This document shows, piece by piece, positions 21,346 to 32,520 of a stretch of 64,000 nucleotides of DNA. The stretch lies in the NCBI GenBank assembly GCA_023053685.1, contig JALIGW010000130.1:60001-124000 (forward strand). The letters run 5' to 3'. The notes under the pieces were generated by a model. It made no database searches and was not told the origin of the DNA. It saw only the letters and a list, made by a program, of their open reading frames with translations. How positions within the stretch are numbered: the stretch's first letter is position 1; each line of letters starts with the position of its first letter. The stretch comes from Diadophis punctatus similis (lineage: Eukaryota; Chordata; Lepidosauria; Squamata; Dipsadidae). The translations under genes and the position numbers were made by a program.

Positions 21346-21905
21346 ATATTCTGTATGGCACATAAGGTTGTGGGCACACCAACCTTGGTGTGTGCCTATG
21401 GCTATTCACCAGTTCACACTTGCCTATGTTTCAAATAAACACCATCTTTTGACATCACCTTAAAAAAATAAAAATAAAAATATGGATCCTCTTCCCCCTT
21501 TCGGTATCTGTCTCCCCCTCCTCTCTCTCTCTTTTTCCTTTCCACCTTTTAATATCATTTTCACTTGCAAGCAGATGGGTAGGGGGCCTGTAATTTCCCT
21601 GCGACCTGAAGCGACCTTTGCCTTTTACTCCGTATTTAAGCTGAACAAGACAGAGGTGAGTATCAAATAAGCCGCCGTTTCCTATTTACCTTGCCAATTT
21701 CCTTTGATAGCAAGAGGCGGTATTGAAATTAACTCGGCTGTTGTCTAATGCCGGGAAATGTTTACAGCTCAGAAGAGGAGATAGATTGTAGCAAGCAATT
21801 ACTGACACCGGAGGCCTGATTATGGCCCATTCAAGCCCCACAGCCATTTGCACTGATGAATTTCGGATTAAGGCCGCCACGGGCAGACAGGCAGGAGAGA
21901 ATGGG
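21346..21905. other. Unique-looking sequence
   Basis: No gene. 21660-21900 lacks repeats and has a balanced base composition with homeobox-like TTAACT and GCAATTA motifs; see findings. Confidence 0.5.
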
Positions 21906-22020
21906 AGAGTTCGCCAAGGAAAGGCAAAAACATATGAAGAACGGTTGCAGGAATTGGGTATGGCTGGTCTAGAGAAATGGAAGGACTCGGGGGTGACATG
22001 TTAGCAGTGTTCCAGTATTT
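21906..22020 (+). mobile_element. CR1 fragment, plus strand
   Basis: Encodes [16 protein letters not shown], then stops where an opposite-strand CR1 begins, forming a head-to-head junction at about 22021. Confidence 0.85.
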
Positions 22021-22021
22021 G

Positions 22022-22455
22022 TAACAGATTAACAGAGGTGGAAGGGACCTTGTAGGTCATCTAGTCCAACCCCCCCGCCCAAGCAGGAGACCCTGCCTAC
22101 ACCATTTCTGACAGATGGCAGTCCAGTCTCTTCTTGAAAGCCTCCAGTGACGAAGCTCGCACAATTTCCAAAGGCAACTTCTGTTCCATCGGTTGATTGC
22201 TCTCACTGTCAGAAAATTTCTCCTTATTTCCAGGTTGAATCTCTCCTTGATCAGTTTCCATCCATTATTCCTTGTCTGGCCTTCAGGTGCTTTGGAAAAC
22301 AGCTTCACCCCCTCCTCTCTGTGGCAGCCCCTCAAATATTGGAACACTGCTATCATGTCTCCCCTGGTCCTTCTGTTCACTTAGACTAGCCACACCCGGT
22401 TTCTGCAACCGTTCATCGTAGTCTCCAGTCCCCTAATCATCCTGGTTTTCTCTGC
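22022..22455 (-). mobile_element. CR1 LINE 3' end
   Basis: Minus-strand 3' terminus and ORF2 tail ([25 protein letters not shown]), with a frame change near 22170 that creates NRWNRSCLWK. Confidence 0.9.
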
Positions 22456-22620
22456 ACTCTTTCTAGAAGCTTCTTCTTTCCCCTCTTTCCTTATTTTTCC
22501 TTCCTTGCTCTCTTCCCATCTTTCCTCCTTTTCCTTTTCCTTTCCTCTTTCCCTTTCTCCTTTCCTGTCCCTTCTTCCATGCTCAAATGCAAAAGGGGAA
22601 ACATTTCTCCTTTTGTTTTG
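22456..22620 (+). repeat. Pyrimidine-rich tract
   Basis: TTCC/CTTT mixture beginning at the CR1 truncation point. Confidence 0.7.
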
Positions 22621-22624
22621 TTTT

Positions 22625-22873
22625 TAGTTTGTTTTGATAGCTCTCTGCCAGCAAAAATGGAGCCTGGGGAGGCCACACGCGGCCCTCCCGAGCTCCGTTT
22701 TCACTGGCAGAGGGCTGCAGGAGGCCCTTGTGGCTGAAAACGGGGCGCGGGGGGGGCTGCATGCAGAGGTACCGCGAGCCGGTCCATTGCTGTTTCCAGG
22801 CTGTCCCCACGGGTCAGATCTAACCATCCTGCAGGCCGGATTCGGCCCGCGGGCCTTGAGTTTGACACCCCTG
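22625..22873. mobile_element. hAT element right end (TTTGACACCCCTG family)
   Basis: Ends with GGCCCGCGGGCCTTGAGTTT and GACACCCCTG. A left terminus was not located. 24661-24776 carries a second, decayed copy. Confidence 0.7.
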
Positions 22874-23304
22874 GATTAAATGGTTTGCATCTAAGAGAGC
22901 ACGCTCAGATGACAGAAACCCTGCTTCCTGCCACTAGCATTTTAAAAGGAATGTGCTTTCGTTGGGTAAAACTGCGGTCTGGTTTTGCCTCCCCTTGAGG
23001 ATTTTAAATGTTTTGCAATCAAGTTTTTATATCAGCATGTTGCGCACGAGGGTTGTTGCCTTTCTGCTTTGCTTTTGATTGCTCCACTCCGAATCGTTGT
23101 AGTAAGTTACCCATCAGAGGTTTGTAAATATCTCCAAAGGGAGTAGAACAACGTCCCTCGAACCTCATCTGAAAAGGGAATGGACAGAATTTTTTTCCCA
23201 GACACATGTTGTCCTCCGTGCAAAGTTGCTGGCAAGATAAAATGCATCCGGCTATCTTTCTGAAAAGTAGAATGTAAAATAGAATTCTGTCACCAGCACC
23301 ACTA
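22874..23304. other. Unassigned unique-looking sequence
   Basis: No repeat family or gene recognised. Confidence 0.5.
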
Positions 23305-24440
23305 CCATATTTTTCGGAGTATAAGACGCACCGGAGTATAAGACGCACCTTAGGTTTGGGGCAGTGGTGGGTTCCTACCGGTGCGGTCCACTCTATAGCA
23401 CCGTTAGTGGCCCGCTGGTGACGTCACAGCACTGGTGCAGTCGGTTGCCGTTGCCTGGGTGCCGCCATTTTTTAAAAAAAATGTAAATTTTTTTTAAAAA
23501 ATTTCTTCTGCGCATGCCCAGAAGTCAAGCTTCTGACACTGCGCATGCGCTGCCTTCCTACCCCACAGTGAGTCCAAGCAGGGGAGGATGGCTGAGGGAG
23601 CGTGTGAGACACTGAAAGAACGGGCGGCAGGAGCTATCTCCATTCCCCTCCCTTCAGCAGTCTGAGAAGCCATGAACGCGCGGTGATGATCCCAGGCATT
23701 TTTGCACGTTTGAGGCTTCTCGAGCTGCTGAGGGGAGGGGGAATGGGCGGCAGGAGCCTAGGATCATCGAATGGGGAGAAGCATTCAGGCCGGATGGAGC
23801 CTCCTAGAAGAACCGCTGCCGTGGTCTTGCTGCTCCCGTTGCGGGGGGCTGCGTTGCGGGTGGGCAATGCCCCCCCCCGCTTTTCCAGCCACTGCCAAGC
23901 TCCCGAGGCCCACGCCCGCCAGGTCACATGGCTGGCAAGCCACACTCATAAAATAAGCCACGCCCACAGAGTGGTAGTAAAAAAATTAGGAACCCGCCCC
24001 TGGTTTGGGGGAGGAAAATAGGGGAAAAAAACCTGCCTACCAGGTATTCATCAGGCTAGCGTCCTTAGTCTGGTCAGCTTCAGCACATTATTTTATCCCC
24101 TGGTTAGGGCTGAAAAGACCTTTTTCAGAGGGAGTAGGAATGAAAACAAGCCTGCAGAGACTTAGGGCTGGTAAAAAACTACTTCAAGGGAGTAGGAATA
24201 AAGAAATGCTGCAAGCCGGTAAGATCGCTAGCACCTCGTTAGGGCTGGAAAGACTTTTTTCCGAGGGAGTAGCAATGAAAACAAGCCTGCAAGCCTGGAA
24301 GAGCGGGGAAGATCATTAGCACCACATTAGGGCTGGGGAAAAAAGCTTCAGAAAAGCTACATTCGGAGTATAAGACGCACCCAAATTTTCAGCCTCTTTT
24401 AGTGAGGAAAAAGGTCCGTCTTATACTCCGAAAAATACGG
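23305..24440. mobile_element. Mariner-type element 2, with nested hAT
   Basis: Inverted ends CC(G/A)TATTTTTCGGAGTA and TACTCCGAAAAATACGG, flanked by TA on both sides. A further GGAGTATAAGACGCACC repeat sits inside the left end. Non-coding interior with GTTAGGGCTG repeats. Its GTTTGGGG at 23354 was the target of a hAT. Confidence 0.9.
23362..24002. mobile_element. hAT element (GGTTCCTA family) inside mariner element
   Basis: Ends CAGTGGTGGGTTCCTACC and AGGAACCCGCCCCTG. Perfect 8-bp duplication GTTTGGGG (23354-23361, 24003-24010). GC-rich interior with a run of Cs. Confidence 0.93.
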
Positions 24441-24534
24441 TAATTTTCTTAAGAGGGAATCCCAAATATAACAATGTTTGTTAGGTTAGCAAGTGGTGGA
24501 GGATGACAGGCTGTGAAGTGACATTCCTACGGTA

Positions 24535-25031
24535 CAGGTAGTCCTCGACTTGCAACAGTTCATTTAGTGACCGTTTGGCACAAAAAAAGTGACTAATGGC
24601 CATTTTTCACACTTATGACCATTGCAGCGTCCCCATGGTCACATAATTTACATTCAGATACTTGACAATTGACACAAGTCCCATGTCACGCCCACCATGA
24701 CCACACACCCCGGCCCTCCAAGGTCAAACACAACCTTGATGCGGCCCTCAATGAAATCGAGTTTGACACCCCTCATTTAAATGAGCTGAGCTTCTTGATC
24801 TTGATTCTATCCCTCTGTTTATGCAGCCTAGAACTGTGTTGGCTTTTTTGGCAGCTGCAGCACATGGCTGGCTCATATTTAAATGGTCGTCCACCAGGAC
24901 TCCAAGATCCCTCTCGCAGTTACTACTGTTGAGCAAGGTACCACATATACTGTACCTGTGCACTTAAGACATGTCTCACTTAGCAACAGAAATTTGAGGC
25001 TCGGTTGTGGTTGTATGTCGAGGACTACCTG
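24535..25031 (+). mobile_element. Mariner-type MITE 1, with nested fragments
   Basis: Complete ends CAGGTAGTCCTCGACTT and GAGGACTACCTG with TA at 24533-24534 and 25032-25033. The middle is replaced by a decayed hAT end (24661-24776) and a minus-strand CR1 piece (24777-24945). A second partial MITE 1 follows at 25034-25105. Confidence 0.85.
24777..24945 (-). mobile_element. CR1 ORF2 internal fragment
   Basis: The minus strand reads [44 protein letters not shown], the RT-thumb region. Both ends are truncated. Confidence 0.88.
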
Positions 25032-25245
25032 TAATCCTTGACTTACAACCACAATTGGGGACCAAAATTTCTGTTGCTAAACCAGGTGACTGTTAAGTGA
25101 GAAGGAAAAAAAAAGAGAAAGAGGAGGAGGAGGAAAAGGAGGAGAACAACAGCAATGGAATGATAACATATCTTTTTAAAGCTTGCACAGAAAAAATGTA
25201 GCTGTGTAAAAAAGAAAAAAGAAACATGGAGAAATTGACTCTTAA

Positions 25246-25509
25246 AAGCACCCGCCTCCATCCACAGAACAAAGAACCATCGGGGAAATTTGTGTTAAAA
25301 AGGAAATTTTTGCAGATTTATATCAATGGCAACATACTTCCAATAAAGAGACGGATTTTATATATGAGAGAACGGCAAATAAAATAGATATAGGATTCCC
25401 CCCCCTTAAAATATCTTTAAAAAAGAAGTCAATTAAACTTACAGTAGGTAACAAACCAGTCTCTGAATTCCTAAAAGCTGGTTTAGGCCAACCAATTGCA
25501 CCTAAATTG
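25246..25509 (+). other. 88-codon open stretch, possible exon or pseudogene
   Basis: A frame without ATG runs from after a TAA (25243-25245) to the poly(T) of a minus-strand L1. It includes KKEIFADLYQWQHT and NKPVSEFLKAGLGQPIAPK. A pyrimidine stretch and CCACAG at 25256-25267 resemble a splice acceptor. It does not match the LINE proteins seen here. Beyond the L1, 29195-29225 carries a similar in-frame GQPTCPKDD then stop. I do not recognise the protein. Confidence 0.3.
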
Positions 25510-26139
25510 TTTTTTTTTTTAAAAAATCTTTATTAATTATGTTAAAAAAACAAACAAACATACAAACAAACAAACATATAAACATGTATAAACATATGTA
25601 TATACAAATAAAGTATCAAATATCTTTGAAAATAGAAAACATTGAACATACATGTCAACCATCCCGTCGACACTATCCTTTTACGGCCTAGTGATACAAA
25701 AACATGTTTATTCTATATATTTATTGTTTACATCATTATCTTCCTTATATCTTCCAATATCTTCCTTATTCTTTTCTTTTATTGTAATATATTATATTCA
25801 GTCAGTTATTGTTACAATAAAACAATATTTCCTTTTTCAACAATGGTTCATTTGTTCAACTTGATTAATATTTTACCCAGATTGCAATATGCTGAACTCT
25901 GTAAACCACTTAGAGAGGGGTGTAAAGCACTATGAAGTGGTATATACCGTATTTTTCGGAGTATAGGACGCACCGGAGTATAAGACGCACCTAGATTTTA
26001 GAGGAGGAAAACAAGGAAAAAAGTATTCTGAACCAAATAGTGTAGTAATATATTATTTAATAAATTACCAGTGTAGCAGAATACCTTTTACAACCATGTA
26101 CACTTTTTACAACCATGTACACTTTTTACAAACTTCAAA

Positions 26140-26660
26140 CTTGACAGCTTTGTGGACTTCAACTCCCAGAATTCCTCCTCCAGTCATGCTAGCTCAGGAA
26201 TGGGAGTTGAAGTCCACAAGTCTTAAAGCTGTCAAGTTTGAAGTTTGTAAAAAGTGTACATGGTTGTAAAAAGTCTTGCCAAGTTTGAAGACCCTTGCAC
26301 CCCTAACCCCTAACCCAAGGGTCTTCAAACTTGACAGCTTTAAGACTTGTGGACTTCAACTCCAATTCCTGAGCTAGCATGACTGGAGGAGGAATTCTGG
26401 CAGTTGAAGTCCACAAGTTTGAAGACCCTTGCACCCCCTTGGCAAGTTTAAGACTTGTGGACTTCAACTCCCAGAATTCCTCCTCCAGTCATCCTAGCTC
26501 AGGAATGGGAGTTAAAGTCCACAAGTCTTAAAGTTGCCAAGTTTGAAGAGCCCTGGGTTAGAGGTGGCAAGGGTCTTCAAACTTGGCAAGTTTAAGACTT
26601 GTGGACTTCAACTCCCAGAATTCCTCCTCCAGTCATGCTAGCTAGAGTTGAAGTCCACAA
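26140..26660. repeat. Multiple inverted copies of a palindromic motif
   Basis: At least six alternating arms of TTGTGGACTTCAACTCC and its complement, with CTCCAGTCATGCTAGC centres and flanking AAACTTGACAGCTT. It looks like repeated copying of a small palindromic MITE. Confidence 0.8.
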
Positions 26661-26795
26661 GTCCTCCCGGTCTCGCAGCCAGTTCGCTCCTGAAGTTCAA
26701 GGGCCGCAACTTGAGCTGAGCAGATCTGCGGCGAAAGCGGCGGCTCCTGGTTTTCCCGGCCAAAGAGCGCTCGCTAGAGAAGAGCAGCTGAGGAA

Positions 26796-27166
26796 GCAGG
26801 CGAGGCGCGGCGGCAGGCAGGTGTCTTGGAAGCGCCGAGGGCAGCACGCGCGTCCGGGATGCCCCTCTCTGTGCTTTCCACTTAGGCGGCGGCAGCGGGC
26901 GCAGCGAGTCCCGTCCCCACGCGCGTCCCCGGCGCTTGCTGTGGCGACGCTGTTTTCTCCGAGACCTTTGTCTTGGAGAAGGAGCAGTAGACAAAGGTCT
27001 CGGAGAAAACAGCGTCGCCACAGCAAGCGCCGGGGACGCGCGTGGGGACGGGACTCGCTGCGCCCGCTGCCGCCGCCTAAGTGGAAAGCCCAGAGAGGGG
27101 CATCCCGGACGCACGTGCTGCCCTCGGCGCTTCCAAGACACCTGCCTGCCGCCGCGCCTCGCCTGC
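26796..27166. repeat. 177-bp near-perfect inverted repeat, 17-base loop
   Basis: Left arm 26796-26972 and right arm 26990-27166 are complementary with about two mismatches (near 26850 and 26872). The loop is 26973-26989. Both arms are CpG-rich. Confidence 0.92.
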
Positions 27167-27654
27167 TCGCACGCCCGCTCGCTCGCAAGCGGGCAGCGGT
27201 GGGGATCGAAGCGGAGCGGTGGCACCTCGAAAGGACTGGGGTGCTAGATTTCATGCTAGCTCAGGAATGGGTGGCGGGGGCAAGCAGTGGTGGTGGTGGC
27301 GGCAAGCAACAGCGGGGACGGCGGGGGCAAGCAGCGGGGGGGGGGGGAAGTGGCAGTGGCGGCGGCAGCGGCGGGCGGCGGGGAAAACCTCCAAAGGGTG
27401 GGGGCTGGGGGGCTGCATTTGGTGTATAAGACGCACCCAAATTTTCACCCTCTTTTTGGGGGTAAAAAGGTGCGTCCTATACTCCGAAAAATACGGTAAG
27501 TCTAAGTGCTATTGCTATTGCTACTTTGTAGAATTGTATATATCCCCATAGTTTGTTCCAGTCTATGCAGAAAGGTTGACATTTGTTATTGTTTGTACCG
27601 TCTTATTTTATGACATATACCTATAGCAGTTTTTGATATTTGTTTTGGTTAAGC

Positions 27655-28183
27655 CAATGATGGCGAGCCTATGGCATGCGTGCCACAGGTGGCACACGGA
27701 GCCATATCGGAGGGCACGCGAGGCGTTGCCCTATTTCAGCTCCACGGGCAAACCGGAAGTTCAGAAAAACTTCCGGTTTGCCATTGGGCTGTTTTTCGCA
27801 CTCCAGAGGGTTCAGGGAAGCTTCCTGAAGCCCCGGAATGCAAAAAATGGGCAAACCGGAAGTTCGGAAAACACACTTCCGGTTTGCTGTTGGGCTGTAT
27901 TTTGCACTCCGGAGGGTTCAGGGAAGCTTCCTGAAGCCCCGGAATGCGAAAAACAGCCCAACGGGCAAACCGGAAGTGCGCTTTTCTGAACTTCCAGTTT
28001 GCCCGTTTTGCCGTTTTCACCGTCCCAGGCTTCAGTAAGCCTTTGCGCATGTGTGTGTGTGTGTGCGCATGTGCAGGGGGCAGCGTGGGGGGGGTTGTGC
28101 GCATGAGTGGGGGGGAGGGAATGGGTGTGGGCTTGTATGCGCGCACTAGCGCACATGAACCCAAAAAAGGTTCGCCATCACTG
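27655..28183. mobile_element. hAT element, GATGGCGAACC family
   Basis: Ends CAATGATGGCGAGCC and GGTTCGCCATCACTG. Duplication GGTTAAGC/GCTTAAGC (7 of 8). The interior holds about two and a half copies of a 110-bp unit with AAACCGGAAGT and its complement (27751, 27856, 27967). Confidence 0.9.
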
Positions 28184-28191
28184 GCTTAAGC

Positions 28192-28700
28192 CAATTATAC
28201 CACCTGCCCCAAGTTTTATAAAATTCCGAATCGTATTTATCTTGCATTTCCAATGACATCCTACTGCGCACTCCAATACTTTATTAACAAGATTTAACGT
28301 AGTTGGGATTTGTTCAGTTTTCCAGATTTGGGCGTATATAATTCTTGCGGCTGTTGTGATGTGTAGAATTATATACCTATCTTCATTTGTAATTTTTTCT
28401 CTGAAAATACCTAATAAGAAAAGCTCCGGCTTTAAGGGAATCGTTTGTGAGGTAATTTGTTCAAGGCAGTTTTTGATCTTAATCCAAAAGTTCTTCACCT
28501 TGGGGCAGGTCCACCATAGATGGTAGTATGTTCCTATACCTTCTTTGCATTTCCAGCACTTTGAAGAAAGTTTCGGAAACATTTTTGCCAATCGTGCTGG
28601 AGGAAGGTGCCACCGGTAAAACATTTTATATATGTTTTCTTTGTATGGTATCATCAGTGTTAATTTGTAATTTATATTCCAAATTTTTTCCCATTCATTT
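28192..28700 (-). pseudogene. L1 ORF2 C-terminus
   Basis: The minus strand reads IYKMFYRWHLPPARLAKMFPKL, CWKCKEGIGTYYHLWWTCP (C-x2-C-x8-H-x4-C) and ITTAARIIYAQIW. It loses the frame at the end after CAVGCHWKC. Paralogous to 6726-7510 and 55195-56327. Part of the interrupted L1. Confidence 0.88.
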
Positions 28701-28701
28701 A

Positions 28702-29144
28702 CCGTATTTTTCGGAGTATAAGACGCACCAGAGTATAAAACGCACCTTAGTTTTTGGGGGGGAAAATAGGCATCCTTAGTCTGGTCAGCTTCAGCACATT
28801 ATTTTATCTCCTGGTTAGGACTTAAAAAAACCTTCTGAGAGAATAACAATGAAAGAGCCTGCAAGCCAGTAAGAGCTGGGAAGATCGTTAGCACCTGGTT
28901 AGGGCTAGAAAAAAACTTATTTGGAGCAAGTAGAGCAATGAAAAAAAACCTGCAAAGACTTAGGGCTGGAAAACATTCTTCTGAGAGAGTAACAATGAAA
29001 AAGCCTGCAAGGTAAGAGCTGGGAAGATCTGTTAGCACCTAGTTAGGGCTGGAAAAAAAGCTACATTCGAAGTATAAGATGCACCCAAATTTTCAGCCAC
29101 TTTTAGGGAGGAAAAAGGTGCGTCTTATACTCCGAAAAATACGG
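28702..29144. mobile_element. Mariner-type element 2
   Basis: Both ends present, TA on the left and TG (mutated TA) on the right. Inserted in L1 ORF2. Interior with GTTAGGGCT repeats as in the other copies. Confidence 0.88.
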
Positions 29145-29389
29145 TGAATTAATTGGGTAACCAAAGTTTTGTAATTGCATCTAGATTGTTAACCGATTGA
29201 GTTGGCCAACCAACTTGCCCCAAAGATGATTAGATGCTACACAGGTGAACCCCAAACCCTGCACGAATATCACTGCTTCCCAAAATATTTTTGTTTTTTT
29301 CCTTAGGTGTGGGGAATTTCAAGGATTGTGTCCCTTATCCCTGTGCCACATTTGGATGTTAAACTGGCCCATCCTAAAGATAAACAAAT

Positions 29390-29820
29390 AAACAAAAATA
29401 AACAGTCGACCTCATCCCATTCCTAAAAGATCTATAAGGGGCGTGCATAAGCGCACCATCATGCCTACCGTCCCTGTCCTACTGTAAGAGCCGAGTTGGT
29501 GCAGTGGTTAAATGCAGCACTGCAGGCTACTGCTAGTTCAGCAGTTCAGCTGTTCAAATCTCACCGGCTCAAGGTTGACTCAGCCTTCCATCCTTCCGAG
29601 GTGGGTAAAATGAGGACACAGATTGTTGGGGGCAATATGCTGAACTCTGTAAACCGCTTAGAGAGGGCTGTAAAGCACTATGAAGCGGTATATAAGTCTA
29701 AGTGCTATTGCTATTGCTATTGCTACTGTCCTATTGTCCAAATTTACCTATACCTGTGCTTTTGTTTATGTTTATACCATACCTGTTATCTTGTATACGT
29801 TTTGACAAATAAATAAATAA
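29390..29820 (+). mobile_element. 3' end of ATAA-tailed LINE, split by SINE
   Basis: 29390-29485 (CGTGCATAAGCGCACC and CGTCCCTGTCC) continues at 29729-29820, ending ACGTTTTGACAAATAAATAA. The CTGTCCTA around the SINE is duplicated (TGTCCTACTG / TACTGTCCTA). Confidence 0.85.
29486..29728 (+). mobile_element. tRNA-derived SINE, full length
   Basis: The tRNA-like head GAGCCGAGTTGGTGCAGTGG has an A-box-like TGGTGCAGTGG and B-box-like GTTCAAATCTC. Body and an AGTGCTATTGCTATTGCT tail follow. It is the best-preserved SINE copy in the window. SINEs of this kind use RNA polymerase III and LINE machinery in trans. Confidence 0.9.
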
Positions 29821-29829
29821 ATAAAAATA

Positions 29830-31722
<1,893 letters not shown>

Positions 31723-31730
31723 TTGTGAAT

Positions 31731-32482
31731 CAGAGGTGAAATCCAATTTTTTAAAATTACCGGTTCTGTGGGCGTGGTGTGGTTTGGTGGGTGTGGCTTG
31801 GTGGGCATGACAGGGGAAGGATACTGCAAAATCTCCATTCCCACCCCACTCCTGGGGGAAGGATATTGCAAAATCCCCATTCCCTCCCCACTCCAGGGGA
31901 AGGATGCTGCAAAATCCCCATTCCCTCCCCACTCCAGGGGAAGGATACTGCAAAAATCCCCATTCCCTCCCTACTCCTGGGGGAAGGATACTGCAAAATC
32001 CCCATTCCCTCCCTACTCCTGGGGGAAGGATACTGCAAAATCCCCATTCCCTCCCTACTCCTGGGGGAAGGATGCTGCAAAATCTCCATTCCCACCCAAC
32101 TCCTGGGGGAAGGATATTGTAAAATCTCCATTCCCACCCCACTCCTGGGGGAAGGATATTGCAAAATCCCCATTCCCTCCCCACTCCAGGGGAAGGATAT
32201 TGCAAAATCCCCATTCCCTTCCCACTCCAGGGGAAGGATACTGCAAAATCCCCATTCCCTCCCTACTCCTGGGGGAAGGATACTGCAAAATCTCTATTTC
32301 CTCCCCACTCCAGGGGAAGGATACTGCAAAATCCCCATTCCATCCCCACTCCAGGGGAAGGATACTGCAAAATCCCATTCCCTCCCCACTCTGGGGCCAG
32401 CCAGAGGTGGTATTTGCCGGTTCTCCGAACTACTCAAAATGTCCGCTACCGGTTCTCCAGAGCCTGCTGGATTTCACCCCTG
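31731..32482. mobile_element. hAT element carrying an expanded minisatellite
   Basis: Ends CAGAGGTGAAATCC and GGATTTCACCCCTG. Perfect duplication TTGTGAAT (31723-31730, 32483-32490). The related element at 62729-62995 has one copy of the unit expanded here. Confidence 0.93.
31812..32394 (+). repeat. 41-bp minisatellite, about 14 copies
   Basis: Unit starts GGGGAAGGATACTGCAAAAT and ends CCCCACTCC. Period 41-43 bases. Open frames in several phases are by-products of the repeat. Confidence 0.95.
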
Positions 32483-32520
32483 TTGTGAATTCCAGAGAAA
32501 CTGCTCGCCCACCCCACTTA

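Larger units (their letters stand above)
25947..27496. mobile_element. Large mariner-type element 2 with palindromic cargo
   Basis: Ends CCGTATTTTTCGGAGTA and the complement, TA duplicated inside a SINE. 1.55 kb, against about 400-475 bp for other copies. The interior has repeated arms of GTGGACTTCAACTCCCAG (26140-26660) and then a CpG-rich 177-bp-arm hairpin (26796-27166) and G-rich DNA to 27410. Reading frames in it are CpG-rich artefacts on both strands. Confidence 0.9.
25879..27530 (+). mobile_element. SINE 3' fragment split by mariner element
   Basis: GCAATATGCTGAACTCTGTA to GAAGTGGTATA (25885-25946) resumes as TAAGTCTAAGTGCTATTGC at 27497. Removing the mariner and one TA restores the normal SINE sequence, a clean empty site. 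Confidence 0.88.
25510..29225 (-). mobile_element. L1 element (minus), interrupted several times
   Basis: Poly(T) at 25510-25520 marks the 3' tail. 3' UTR-like DNA at 25521-25878 and 27531-27646, and ORF2 C-terminus at 28192-28700 and 29145-29225. Insertions: a SINE (itself hit by a mariner element), a hAT (27655-28183) and another mariner (28702-29144). 5'-truncated. Confidence 0.75.

Noticed and set aside
26300..26325. Telomere-like CCCTAACCCCTAACCC
   Set aside because: Only about two units, inside the palindromic cargo of a mariner element.
26599..27429. 276-codon Arg/Ala-rich frame and overlapping frames on the other strand
   Set aside because: Lies in a CpG-rich hairpin within a mariner element. 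Both strands are open, so composition explains it.
29486..29560. tRNA gene
   Set aside because: A- and B-box-like motifs are part of a SINE head. No complete cloverleaf was seen.
31812..32394. CRISPR-like regular repeats
   Set aside because: Repeats are tandem without spacers and lie in a vertebrate hAT element.
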